Shown here piece by piece: positions 38,112-47,515 of a stretch of DNA of 64,000 bases. How positions within the stretch are numbered: the first letter of the stretch is position 1; every line of letters starts with the position of its first letter. The translations under genes and the position numbers were made by a program. The DNA comes from Chryseobacterium gleum. Lineage in GTDB: Bacteria; Bacteroidota; Bacteroidia; UBA10329. Under the pieces are notes generated by a model. It was not told the DNA's origin. It saw only the letters and a list, made by a program, of their open reading frames with translations, and searched no databases. The stretch lies in NCBI GenBank assembly GCA_945903645.1, contig CAMDOM010000014.1, forward strand, positions 1-64,000. Direction: 5' to 3'.

Positions 38112-38465
38112 TCACCACGGATTTTTCAAATCCTGAGGGCAATACACATGGTTTTCAGTTTGAAAATTGCTGGCTTTGGGCGCTTTTAGCCGCAAGCCAT
38201 CTTTGCCCGAAATGCGCGAAAGCAATGCTATCGGAAACAACAGAAAGTGGTAAATGATAAAGAGTAGAATGGCGCCATTCACTGCGCCCATTTTGCCCCC
38301 AATCCACAGCCAACCCTTCTCTATGAGGCATGCAACACGTGGGCTAATAGCAGATAAAACCACCACTACAGTGGCAATAATCAGAAATACAAACCCTTTA
38401 AACAGCAAATGCAGCAGGCAAAAGCCCACTGCCAGCACCAGAATGTTTCGATAGGTTTGCTGCAC
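38112..38465 (-). CDS. SxtJ-family membrane protein (GTG start, 117 aa)
   Basis: GTG just after the DUF5989 stop: (M)QQTYRNILVLAVGFCLLHLLFKGFVFLIIATVVVVLSAISPRVACLIEKGWLWIGGKMGAVNGAILLFIIYHFLLFPIALLSRISGKDGL...ENHVYCPQDLKNPW. Confidence 0.7.
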   Translation of the reverse strand: MQQTYRNILVLAVGFCLLHLLFKGFVFLIIATVVVVLSAISPRVACLIEKGWLWIGGKMGAVNGAILLFIIYHFLLFPIALLSRISGKDGLRLKAPKASNFQTENHVYCPQDLKNPW

Positions 38466-38467
38466 GA

Positions 38468-38617
38468 TTAAAATAGGGTGTACACAAATGGCGCAACGGC
38501 TGTGCCACCGCCCAACACCAGCAAAATGCCCAAGAGCAGCAAGGTGATAATGATGGGCGTAAGCCACCATTTTTTGCGTTCGTTCAAAAAGTGCCAGAGG
38601 TCAGTAAGGAATTCCAT
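38468..38617 (-). CDS. DUF5989 / SxtK-like small membrane protein (49 aa; not in the ORF track)
   Basis: MEFLTDLWHFLNERKKWWLTPIIITLLLLGILLVLGGGTAVAPFVYTLF*; overlaps the SGNH-like gene end. Confidence 0.85.
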   Translation of the reverse strand: MEFLTDLWHFLNERKKWWLTPIIITLLLLGILLVLGGGTAVAPFVYTLF

Positions 38618-39747
38618 ATCGAATCAGAATCAAGTTTGTCGCTTAGCGTTTTGGCGAAAATACGATTTCCCGAAGCATTCCAATGCCCATCCAGCGCATA
38701 GTATTCCTGCGAAGAGAACGCAGTAGGCAGCGTTATGCCATGCACGTTTGCTCGCGATGTGGCCGATAGAAATGGAATATCCGCGTTGCGCTTGTCGCAG
38801 CCATCGGCCGCATAGCCCAATGCTGTGAGTTGCTGCACACAACTCGCGCATCCATAAGGTCTATTGGGCAAACTCACCGCAATAAGCCCGCATTGGTTGG
38901 TTTCGCACAGTTGGCGTAGTTCTATGAAGTAATCGCCTAAGCGCACTGTCGCAACTTGTAGCAAAGGAATGCTGGTATCTACAGCCGCGCAGTATTCATC
39001 AGGATAGTGCAGGGCATCAAAGAGCAACGATGGGTTCAACTGTCCCGCTTCAAATGCTGCGCGAATGGAGGCGTCTAATGCAGCATAACGCTTGGTTTCT
39101 GGCGGCAGCATTGCCTTGCGTATCGCATCCGATTCTGCTAGCCATCGTTCACCAATTTCTACCACAGGCGGCCAGCTCTTCGTGAAATTTGGAAAGAGCC
39201 GTTGCACATAGTTTTTCCAATCAAAGCCGGTGGTGTTTTCTTGGTGTATTGGGGGCAATTGTGCGCCACGTTCTCCACGTTCATGCGCAATAATGCGCAT
39301 CAATTGGTGGAGGTCGTTGCCCTGCAAAATGCCTACAATAACCAAGTCGGGCTGCAATAGGGAAATTACTTTACGTGCCGTTTGCACATAATCGCCAGGG
39401 TGCGTGCCTCCTTGTCCGAGGTTTATAAATTCAATATCGGGATAGCGATTTTGCAGCAATTGAATCCACGTTTCGTGCAGCGCTACTCCCCAACCAAAGG
39501 TGAAGGAATCGCCCAAAACCACTACGCGCTTTTTCGTTTTCGTGATGGCAGTATGTTCTCCCCGAAATCCCAAATTGTTGATGCGAACCGTTACATCAAA
39601 TTCATTGCTTTGATGGTGGGCACTGCTGTATGCGGGAAACAATAGGTTGGCGGTTTCGGGCATTCCGAATGCGCCATAGATGCGGTCGGCAGCCAAGGCC
39701 AATGCAATAGTAAAAACCACCGCGGCAAGGGCCAACCCTTTATTCAC
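38584..39747 (-). CDS. SGNH/GDSL hydrolase-like protein (ORF track start 39792; GTG at 39747 proposed)
   Basis: KKRVVVLGDSFTFGWGVALHETWIQLLQNRYPDIEFINLGQGGTHPGDYVQTAR; C-terminal YYALDGHWNASGNRIFAKTL. GTGAATAA overlap with the carbamoyltransferase stop. Confidence 0.85.
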   Translation of the reverse strand: MNKGLALAAVVFTIALALAADRIYGAFGMPETANLLFPAYSSAHHQSNEFDVTVRINNLGFRGEHTAITKTKKRVVVLGDSFTFGWGVALHETWIQLLQNRYPDIEFINLGQGGTHPGDYVQTARKVISLLQPDLVIVGILQGNDLHQLMRIIAHERGERGAQLPPIHQENTTGFDWKNYVQRLFPNFTKSWPPVVEIGERWLAESDAIRKAMLPPETKRYAALDASIRAAFEAGQLNPSLLFDALHYPDEYCAAVDTSIPLLQVATVRLGDYFIELRQLCETNQCGLIAVSLPNRPYGCASCVQQLTALGYAADGCDKRNADIPFLSATSRANVHGITLPTAFSSQEYYALDGHWNASGNRIFAKTLSDKLDSDSIWNSLLTSGTF

Positions 39748-41557
39748 CTGTCTTGCCTTTGTGAACGATAAACGACCCGATGGCCAACACATCCATTTCG
39801 GTATTCAAAAAGCACCGTACAGCATCACTCGGACTGCACACAATAGGTTCGTCTTTCACATTAAAGCTGGTGTTTATCACCATGCCATGCCCTGTCTTTG
39901 CTTTCATTTTGTGCAGAAGCAAATGCACTTTTGGGTTAGCCAATTGATTGACGGTTTGCACCCTACACGAATTGTCTACATGGGTCACGGCTGGAAATTC
40001 GGACCGAACAAATTCCAGTTTTTCTTTCCAAGTTAATGATGCGTAGCCAGTTGGCAGCGCCTTGCGCCATTCGGGTTTTAGGGCATGCACCTGCAACATG
40101 TAGGGCGATGGCTGGGTGATGTCGAAGTAGTGCGCCACATCTTCCTCTAAAAGCATGGGTGCAAACGGCCGAAAACTTTCGCGGTATTTGATGCTCAAAT
40201 TCACTTTGCGCTGCATTTCAGGGCTACGGGCATCGGCCAATATGCTGCGCGCTCCCAATGCACGTGGGCCAAATTCCATACGGCCCTGAAACCACCCAAT
40301 AACGTTCCCTTCCATAATTAGTTCGGCCACTGCCTCGCAAAACGCATCCTCATTCTCCAAAGAGGAAAACGAAAGTTCAGCAGCTTGCAGCGCTTCTGTT
40401 ATTTCAGCATTAGAAAACAATGGGCCAAGCAATGCGCCTTGCATGGCATCGGGCTGCGATACTGTTCTTTCGTTATTGAAAGAAATATGATGCGCGGCTA
40501 AGGCAGCACCCAGCGCCCCACCAGCATCGCCTGCTGCGGGCTGCACAAACACATGGTCAAACAATCCCGATTCCACCAATTTTCCATTGGCCACACAGTT
40601 TAGCGCTACTCCACCAGCAAGGCAAATGTTGCGACTGCCCGTTAACTTTTGAGCCGTGGCAGCCATTTTCAGCACAATATCTTCGGTAACCTGCTGTATG
40701 GCAAGCGCCAAATCGCAATGGTGGCTTTCTAGCTCATCTTCGGGTTGGCGCTTGGCAAAACTAAAAAGGGCTTCCCACTTCTTGTTTTGGGTCATGGTCA
40801 GTCCCGTGGCATAGTTGAAATAATCCTGATTTAGCCACAACGAACCATCGTCATAAATAGTCACCAATGTTTGAGCAATTGCCTCACGGAAATCGGCCAC
40901 GCGCTGCGAAGTAGCATCTCCGTAGGGTGCAAGGCCCATCAATTTGTATTCACCACCATTCACCTCAAAACCGAGGTAATAGGTAAAGGCGGAGTACAGC
41001 AATCCCACCGAATGCGGAAAGCTCAAACTCATCTTCATTCCCAGCGATTTCCCCTTGCCATGAAAGATGGTGGCGGTGCTCCATTCGCCTACACCGTCAA
41101 TGGTCAAAACGGCAGCTTCCTCAAATGGAGAAGGATAAAATGCCGAAGCAGCATGGCTTAAATGATGGCTTGGAAACAGCAGTGGAAGTTTTTTTCCTTC
41201 TCCGCGTTCAACGGTTTTCAGGCCTTCACGTATTTCGCGTTTGTGAAACAATTTTTCGCGAAGCCAAATGGGAATCGCCTTGTGAAAGGATAAAAAACCC
41301 TTTGGCGCAAAGGCGTAGTAGGTTTCAAGCAAACGCTCAAATTTGAGCAGGGGCTTGTCGTAAAACACAACTGCATCAACATCTGCTAGTGCAATACCAG
41401 CTTCATCCAAGCAAAAACGAATGGCATGCATTGGAAATGCCGCATCGTGTTTTTTGCGTGTAAAACGCTCTTCTTGGGCTGCGGCTATCACCTTACCGTC
41501 AATGGTTAGCGTGGCTGCCGAGTCATGGTAGAAAGCAGAGATACCGAGCAGAATCAT
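39740..41557 (-). CDS. Carbamoyltransferase, NodU/CmcH/SxtI family
   Basis: MILLGISAFYHDSAATLTIDGKVIAAAQEERFTRKKHDAAFP...VLTIDGVGEW...GWFQGRMEFGPRALGARSILADAR...NTSFNVKDEPIVCSPSDAVRCF. Confidence 0.95.
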   Translation of the reverse strand: MILLGISAFYHDSAATLTIDGKVIAAAQEERFTRKKHDAAFPMHAIRFCLDEAGIALADVDAVVFYDKPLLKFERLLETYYAFAPKGFLSFHKAIPIWLREKLFHKREIREGLKTVERGEGKKLPLLFPSHHLSHAASAFYPSPFEEAAVLTIDGVGEWSTATIFHGKGKSLGMKMSLSFPHSVGLLYSAFTYYLGFEVNGGEYKLMGLAPYGDATSQRVADFREAIAQTLVTIYDDGSLWLNQDYFNYATGLTMTQNKKWEALFSFAKRQPEDELESHHCDLALAIQQVTEDIVLKMAATAQKLTGSRNICLAGGVALNCVANGKLVESGLFDHVFVQPAAGDAGGALGAALAAHHISFNNERTVSQPDAMQGALLGPLFSNAEITEALQAAELSFSSLENEDAFCEAVAELIMEGNVIGWFQGRMEFGPRALGARSILADARSPEMQRKVNLSIKYRESFRPFAPMLLEEDVAHYFDITQPSPYMLQVHALKPEWRKALPTGYASLTWKEKLEFVRSEFPAVTHVDNSCRVQTVNQLANPKVHLLLHKMKAKTGHGMVINTSFNVKDEPIVCSPSDAVRCFLNTEMDVLAIGSFIVHKGKTGE

Positions 41558-41723
41558 TTAGCGCCTTGTGGTTGGGGTCAAAACTACATGAAAGGCTTCG
41601 GCTTTTTGGAGGTTTTGAGGCAATAGTTCACTCCTTCATTTCGCATTTGTGCCTTCAAATAGCCACATGGGTTTTTGTTAGTTTCGCAGCTCTTCGCGCT
41701 AGGTATTCAAAGCAATTCATATC

Positions 41724-44069
41724 ATGTGGCAAACCGTTGCCCGTGTCATTCTTAGAAATCGTGCTCTAATCCTCCTATTAATCGGGGGGATTACGGTGTT
41801 TATGGCCTACCAAGCCTCTAAGGTAGAGGTGCGCTACGATTTTGCATCGCTGCTCCCATCAGACGACCCCGATTTGATGGCCTACAATGCCTTTAAACAG
41901 CAGTTTGGCGAGGATGGCGCCATGTTGGTGGTTGGCATAAAGCAGCCGAATTTTTTCACCCTAGATATTTTTAATGCCTGGTATGATATGGGCTTGGAGC
42001 TGAAGCAGCTCAACGGCATCGAACAGGTAATCTCTGTGGCGCGCTGTGTGAATGTGGTGCGCAATGATAGCCTCCAGCAGTTTGATTTCCTTCAAGTTGC
42101 ACAATCGCGCCCAACTACCCAACTTGAAGTGGACAGCATTCGCAATGTGTTGCACGGCCTGCCATTCTATAAAGATGTGTTGTGGAACGAGGACGAAATG
42201 GCTTTTGTGATGGCCATTACCATGAGTCCGGAGTTTTTAGACAGCAAGAAGCGCATCACATTATCGGAAGAAGTAAAACGCATTGGTTTGGCCTATGCGC
42301 CAGCGCTTGAGGCGGATATTCACTTTTCTGGCTTGCCCTACATCCGCAGTGTAATTGCCCAAGTGGTGCAAGCCGAATTGCGCATGTTTATCCTTTTGGT
42401 GGGTGCAATGGCGGCATTCATTATGTTGCTGTTTTTTCGTTCGTTCAAAGTGGTTGTGGTCAGCATGGTAGTAGTGACTACTACTGTGGTGTGGTGCTTC
42501 GGAATTGTGCAATTGCTCGGGTTTAAGCTGAGCATTCTTACTGGTTTGGTGCCTCCCGTGCTCATTGTAATTGGCATTGCCAACTGCATTTTCCTTTTGA
42601 ATAAATACCATCAAGAATTTCAGGCACATGGCAATAAAATAAAAGCATTGCAGCGCATGGTGGCAAAAGTGGGCAATGCCACATTGCTTACTAATGCAAC
42701 CACAGCGGCAGGTTTTGCCACGTTTGCCATTCTCAAAAGTCAGGTAATGCGCGAGTTTGGCATTGTGGCGGCCATCAGCATTATGGGTGTTTTCGTAGTG
42801 GGATTGGTGCTTATTCCTATTGTGTTTAGCTACTTAGATAAGCCCAAAACACGCCACCTCAAGCACTTAAATCGCGCCTCGAGCAAAGTGATGATTGGCT
42901 ACATTGTGAATATTGTGCTAAGCCATCGCAAAACGGTGTACGCAATCGCTGGAATACTGGTATTTGTTGGAGTAATTGGTATTTCAAAAATTAGAACCAC
43001 GGGAAATTTGGTGGACGATTTGCCCGAAAATGACCCTGTTTTAACAGATCTCCGTTTTTTCGAAACGCATTTTGACGGTGTGATGCCCTTCGAAATACGG
43101 GTTGATGCCAAAAAGCCCGACAAAGCCATGTCGGCTGCCACATTGCGCAGAATGGACCAATTGCAGGATAAATTGGCGACTTACCCCGAATTTGGTAGGG
43201 CCATGAGCATGGTTGAAGTGGTTAAGTTTATGAAACAGTCCTACTATGGAGGCTTGGCGGATAAGTATTCACTGCCTTCCAATAGCGAACGAAGTTTCAT
43301 TTTATCCTACGGACAAGGCCAACGACAAGACGCGGATGTATTGCGAACATATTTGGATAGCGCACGTCAGGTAACGCGATTAAGCGTGCAAATGAAAGAT
43401 GTGGGCACCGAAGAAATGGCGCGATTGCTCTCCGAAATTCGACCCAAGGTGGATAGCATTTTCAACCCAGCGCAATATGATGTGTTGCTTACGGGCACAT
43501 CAGTGGTATTTTTGAAAGGAACGGAGTACTTGGTCAACAATCTTTTTTCGAGCCTTGGGTTTGCCATTCTTCTCATTGCATTGATGATGGCGCGCATGTT
43601 TCGCTCGTGGCGAATGGTGCTTGTGTCGCTTATACCCAACATTCTTCCCTTAATTGTTACAGCAGCATTGATGGGATATTTTGGTATTGCCATTAAGCCA
43701 TCCACTATTTTGGTGTTCAGTATCGCCTTTGGTATTTCTGTTGATGATACGATTCACTTTCTGGCCAAATACCGCCAAGAACTTGATCAAACCGGCTGGA
43801 AAATACAGCAGTCTGTGGTGCTCGCTTTGCGCGAAGTGGGCATCAGTATGATTTACAGCAGTGTGGTTTTGTTTTTTGGGTTCTCCATTTTTATTGGAAG
43901 CACCTTTGGAGGAACGCAAGCTCTAGGACTCTTGGTCAGCATTACACTGTTAGTGGCAATGTTCTCTAATTTGCTCATCTTGCCTGCACTATTAATTACC
44001 TTCGAGCGCTCTCTCACTACAAAAGACTTTAAGGATGCAGCGTTAGAGGAGAACAGTGAAAGAGAATAA
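41724..44069 (+). CDS. RND/MMPL-family transporter
   Basis: 781 aa, two repeated halves with 6-TM bundles; FASLLPSDDPDLMAYNAFKQQFGEDG, VFSIAFGISVDDTIHFLAKYRQE. Confidence 0.9.
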   Translation: MWQTVARVILRNRALILLLIGGITVFMAYQASKVEVRYDFASLLPSDDPDLMAYNAFKQQFGEDGAMLVVGIKQPNFFTLDIFNAWYDMGLELKQLNGIEQVISVARCVNVVRNDSLQQFDFLQVAQSRPTTQLEVDSIRNVLHGLPFYKDVLWNEDEMAFVMAITMSPEFLDSKKRITLSEEVKRIGLAYAPALEADIHFSGLPYIRSVIAQVVQAELRMFILLVGAMAAFIMLLFFRSFKVVVVSMVVVTTTVVWCFGIVQLLGFKLSILTGLVPPVLIVIGIANCIFLLNKYHQEFQAHGNKIKALQRMVAKVGNATLLTNATTAAGFATFAILKSQVMREFGIVAAISIMGVFVVGLVLIPIVFSYLDKPKTRHLKHLNRASSKVMIGYIVNIVLSHRKTVYAIAGILVFVGVIGISKIRTTGNLVDDLPENDPVLTDLRFFETHFDGVMPFEIRVDAKKPDKAMSAATLRRMDQLQDKLATYPEFGRAMSMVEVVKFMKQSYYGGLADKYSLPSNSERSFILSYGQGQRQDADVLRTYLDSARQVTRLSVQMKDVGTEEMARLLSEIRPKVDSIFNPAQYDVLLTGTSVVFLKGTEYLVNNLFSSLGFAILLIALMMARMFRSWRMVLVSLIPNILPLIVTAALMGYFGIAIKPSTILVFSIAFGISVDDTIHFLAKYRQELDQTGWKIQQSVVLALREVGISMIYSSVVLFFGFSIFIGSTFGGTQALGLLVSITLLVAMFSNLLILPALLITFERSLTTKDFKDAALEENSERE

Positions 44070-44098
44070 GTAGGGTAATTGGATAAAATAATAAAAAC

Positions 44099-44959
44099 AT
44101 GAAAGGAATAATACTAGCAGGAGGTTCGGGAACACGGCTTCATCCGCTCACTTTGGCGGTCAGCAAGCAGTTGATGCCGGTGTACGACAAACCGATGATT
44201 TACTACCCACTTAGCATTTTGCTTTTGGCGGGCATTCGCGAAATCCTCATCATATCTACGCCACACGATTTGCCGCATTTCGAACGTTTGTTGGGCTCAG
44301 GCGCACAAATTGGATGCAAATTCACCTATGCTGAACAGGCGGTTCCAAATGGTTTGGCTCAGGCATTTGTGATTGGCGAGAAATTCATTGGCTCGGACAA
44401 AGTAGCGCTGGTATTAGGAGACAATATCTTTTACGGACACGGCATGGAAAAGCTGTTGAAGGAAAACAGCGACCCGCGAGGTGGAGTGGTATTCGCCTAT
44501 CATGTTTCGGATCCCGAACGCTATGGTGTGGTTGAGTTTGATGATGATTTCAACGCGCTGTCTATTGAGGAAAAGCCCACAGTTCCCAAATCAAATTATG
44601 CTGTGCCTGGGCTTTATTTCTACGACAATTCGGTGGTGGAAGTAGCCAAAAAGTTGAAACCCAGCGCTCGTGGCGAGTATGAAATAACTGATGTAAACAA
44701 ATTTTATCTCGAGGAAGGAAAATTGAAGGTAGGCATGTTGGGCAGAGGTACTGCTTGGTTGGATACGGGCACATTTGCTTCATTGATGCAAGCAGGTCAG
44801 TTTGTGCAGGTAATAGAAGAGCGCCAAGGATTAAAAATTGGCTGCATCGAAGAAATTGCATTCCGCAGCGGATTTATTGACAAGGAACAGCTTCGCGCTG
44901 TGGCCGAACCGCTCAAAAAAAGCGGATATGGAGAATATCTATTGCGGTTGATTAAATAG
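44099..44959 (+). CDS. rfbA: Glucose-1-phosphate thymidylyltransferase
   Basis: [53 protein letters not shown]. Confidence 0.96.
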   Translation: MKGIILAGGSGTRLHPLTLAVSKQLMPVYDKPMIYYPLSILLLAGIREILIISTPHDLPHFERLLGSGAQIGCKFTYAEQAVPNGLAQAFVIGEKFIGSDKVALVLGDNIFYGHGMEKLLKENSDPRGGVVFAYHVSDPERYGVVEFDDDFNALSIEEKPTVPKSNYAVPGLYFYDNSVVEVAKKLKPSARGEYEITDVNKFYLEEGKLKVGMLGRGTAWLDTGTFASLMQAGQFVQVIEERQGLKIGCIEEIAFRSGFIDKEQLRAVAEPLKKSGYGEYLLRLIK

Positions 44960-45017
44960 ATTACTGTTGCACATCAAGCACTTTTATATCTCAAATTATT
45001 CCTCTTCAAAATAACCG

Positions 45018-45980
45018 ATGAACATTGAATTGAATATCAAACGCAAAATTTTAGTAACAGGTGGTGCTGGCTTTATTGGCAGTGCCGTGGCCGAAAAGTT
45101 GGCCGAAAATCCTGAGAATTACGTGGTAATTGTGGACAATTTTCTCACAGGTTTGCCAGTAAAAATTCCGCAAAACGATTTGGGAAATCTGCGTTTCATC
45201 AAATGTGATGTCAACAATTTTCAGGACATCAGTAGTGTTTTCTATGCCTATACTTTCGATTATGTATTTCACTATGCCGCTGTGGTTGGGGTGAAACGCA
45301 CATTGAATCACCCGGTAATGGTGCTTCACGACTTGCATGGCCTCGAAAACGTGCTCAACTTGAGTAAAAACACGGGAGTTCGAAGGGTTTACTTTAGTAG
45401 TTCGTCTGAGGTGTATGGTGAACCTGTAGAGTTTCCTCAAAACGAGGAAACAACACCGCTCAACTCGAGACTTCCATATGCAATTGTTAAAAATGTAGGT
45501 GAGGCATACCTGCGTTCCTTTCAACGTGAATTTGGGCTTGAGTTCACTATTTTCCGCTTTTTCAATACCTATGGACCCAAGCAAAGCAAGGAGTTTGTTA
45601 TTTCGCGATTCTTGTATTTGGCGCTTCTAAACCATGACATCACCATTTATGGTGATGGTCTTCAAACAAGAACATTCTGCTTCATAGACGATAATGTGGA
45701 CGCTTGCCTTAGCGCGTTTTACAATGATTTGTTTATAAACGATGTGGTTAACATTGGTGGAGATGTAGAAATAACCATCCTTGAATTGGCCCAAACGGTG
45801 ATAGAAGCCACAGGGTCGAAATCGAAATTGGTGCACTTGCCAGCATTGGAAGAAGGCGATATGACCCGCAGATTGCCCGATATTTCAAAGATGAGAGACC
45901 TACTCAAACGCAATCCAAAAACATTACTTGACGGGTTGAAAATTGTGATTGAAAAGGGGCAATTCATTTCATTGCTTTAA
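45018..45980 (+). CDS. NAD-dependent nucleotide-sugar epimerase/dehydratase
   Basis: ILVTGGAGFIGSAVAEKL...SSSEVYGEP...LPYAIVKNVGEAY...RFFNTYGPKQSKEFVISRF. Confidence 0.9.
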   Translation: MNIELNIKRKILVTGGAGFIGSAVAEKLAENPENYVVIVDNFLTGLPVKIPQNDLGNLRFIKCDVNNFQDISSVFYAYTFDYVFHYAAVVGVKRTLNHPVMVLHDLHGLENVLNLSKNTGVRRVYFSSSSEVYGEPVEFPQNEETTPLNSRLPYAIVKNVGEAYLRSFQREFGLEFTIFRFFNTYGPKQSKEFVISRFLYLALLNHDITIYGDGLQTRTFCFIDDNVDACLSAFYNDLFINDVVNIGGDVEITILELAQTVIEATGSKSKLVHLPALEEGDMTRRLPDISKMRDLLKRNPKTLLDGLKIVIEKGQFISLL

Positions 45981-46010
45981 ACGAGTTGCCCAAAATTCTA
46001 CGCTGTTTTT

Positions 46011-46985
46011 ATGCATGACATGCAATCCCTTCGCGATAGGATAGAACAGGAATTTACTGCGTGGCAAATTCCTGTATCGCCCATCGAGCTTTATGCCCCC
46101 ATTCGCTACACAATGGCCATGGGTGGCAAGCGGATGCGCCCGCTGTTGGTGCTTTTGGGCTGCAAACTTTTTAAGGACGATGTAAAGGATGCTATTGGTC
46201 CAGCCATTGCAGTAGAGGTGTTTCACAATTTCACCTTGCTGCACGATGATATTATGGATAATGCTCCCATTAGACGCGGCAAACCTGCTGTGCACAGCAA
46301 ATGGACTAGCAATATCGCCATTCTATCAGGCGATGCCATGTTTGTTTTGGCTTATAAAGCACTTGCAAAAACCAACGTAGAGCTGCTCCCTAAGTTGATG
46401 GATGCCTTTAGTACCACGGCTTTACAGGTTTGCGAAGGCCAGCAATTGGATATGAATTTCGAGCATCGCTCGGATGTTTCGATTGAAGAATACGAGGAAA
46501 TGATTCGCCTAAAGACTGCGGTGTTGCTTGCGGCAAGTCTTAAAATTGGCGCTATTGCAGGCCACGCAACGGATGAACAAGCACAGGCACTCTACAATTT
46601 TGGACTAAATGCGGGAATAGCTTTCCAACTGCAAGATGACATCTTGGATGTGTTTGGCGACAGCCACAAAGTTGGCAAACAGCAAGGCGGGGATATTCTT
46701 TCCAACAAGAAAACATACCTCTTGCTGAAGGCACTCGAACTGGCCGATGGTCGCCAAAAAGAGCAGTTGAACCAATGGATTGGCGCCATTGAGTTTAATG
46801 CCGAAGCTAAAGTGGAAGCGGTAAAAAGCATCTACGAGCAACTCAGCATTCGTAAGCTAGCCCAACAGCGCATGGAATTTTTTCATCTTCAAGCCAAAAC
46901 TTACCTGAATGACGTGAATGCTAATCACAAATGGAAAACTGCGCTAGAACAGTTTACTGATAGCTTAATGCATCGCGAACATTAA
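46011..46985 (+). CDS. Polyprenyl synthetase
   Basis: GGKRMRPLL, LLHDDIMDNAPIRRGKP (FARM), FQLQDDILDVFGD (SARM). Confidence 0.95.
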   Translation: MHDMQSLRDRIEQEFTAWQIPVSPIELYAPIRYTMAMGGKRMRPLLVLLGCKLFKDDVKDAIGPAIAVEVFHNFTLLHDDIMDNAPIRRGKPAVHSKWTSNIAILSGDAMFVLAYKALAKTNVELLPKLMDAFSTTALQVCEGQQLDMNFEHRSDVSIEEYEEMIRLKTAVLLAASLKIGAIAGHATDEQAQALYNFGLNAGIAFQLQDDILDVFGDSHKVGKQQGGDILSNKKTYLLLKALELADGRQKEQLNQWIGAIEFNAEAKVEAVKSIYEQLSIRKLAQQRMEFFHLQAKTYLNDVNANHKWKTALEQFTDSLMHREH

Positions 46986-46989
46986 ACCC

Positions 46990-47400
46990 ATGCAAGGCAC
47001 TTTGCTTTCGGCACTTTTTCCAACAGAAAAGAAAATGGAACTTCCCGTTAGTCCAGTGCATTTGGCCGTTTTTTCGAAGCGCTTAGACTTGTTGCAGCAA
47101 GTGGTGGCGCAACTCACCAAAGATTTTCAGTTAAGTGGGTTTGATATTCAATTTTCAGGAGATGAAACCAATGCATATCAAGAACTTACCCGCCAAATAG
47201 AACCGCTTATTGCCAATATGTTGGAATTTCAGAACGAACGGTTTTGGACGCTGCTTTACAGTATCGATATCAACGAAAAGCAAGTACGCGAAGCCCTTTT
47301 TGGCGAAAATCCTAATAGTGTGCAGCTGCTTACCGACCTAATATTAAAGCGCGAATTGCAAAAAGTGGTGATTCGAAATCACTACGCTGGGAGGTTGTAA
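46990..47400 (+). CDS. Hypothetical protein (136 aa)
   Basis: Complete ORF 4 nt downstream of the polyprenyl synthetase gene; no recognised family. Confidence 0.6.
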   Translation: MQGTLLSALFPTEKKMELPVSPVHLAVFSKRLDLLQQVVAQLTKDFQLSGFDIQFSGDETNAYQELTRQIEPLIANMLEFQNERFWTLLYSIDINEKQVREALFGENPNSVQLLTDLILKRELQKVVIRNHYAGRL

Positions 47401-47473
47401 ATCATCTTTGAACACAAATTTGTTGTGCACACATAAAAGTGCTAATCAAAGTATGAGTAGGTTTTCATAATCC

Positions 47474-47481
47474 TATCTTTG
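47474..47481 (+). promoter_or_regulatory. -7 element TATCTTTG upstream of sucA
   Basis: TAnnTTTG match 34 nt upstream of the 47516 ATG. Confidence 0.45.
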
Positions 47482-47515
47482 CCTAAATCTTCTTGGGCCA
47501 CGTCAGTCCTATCGT

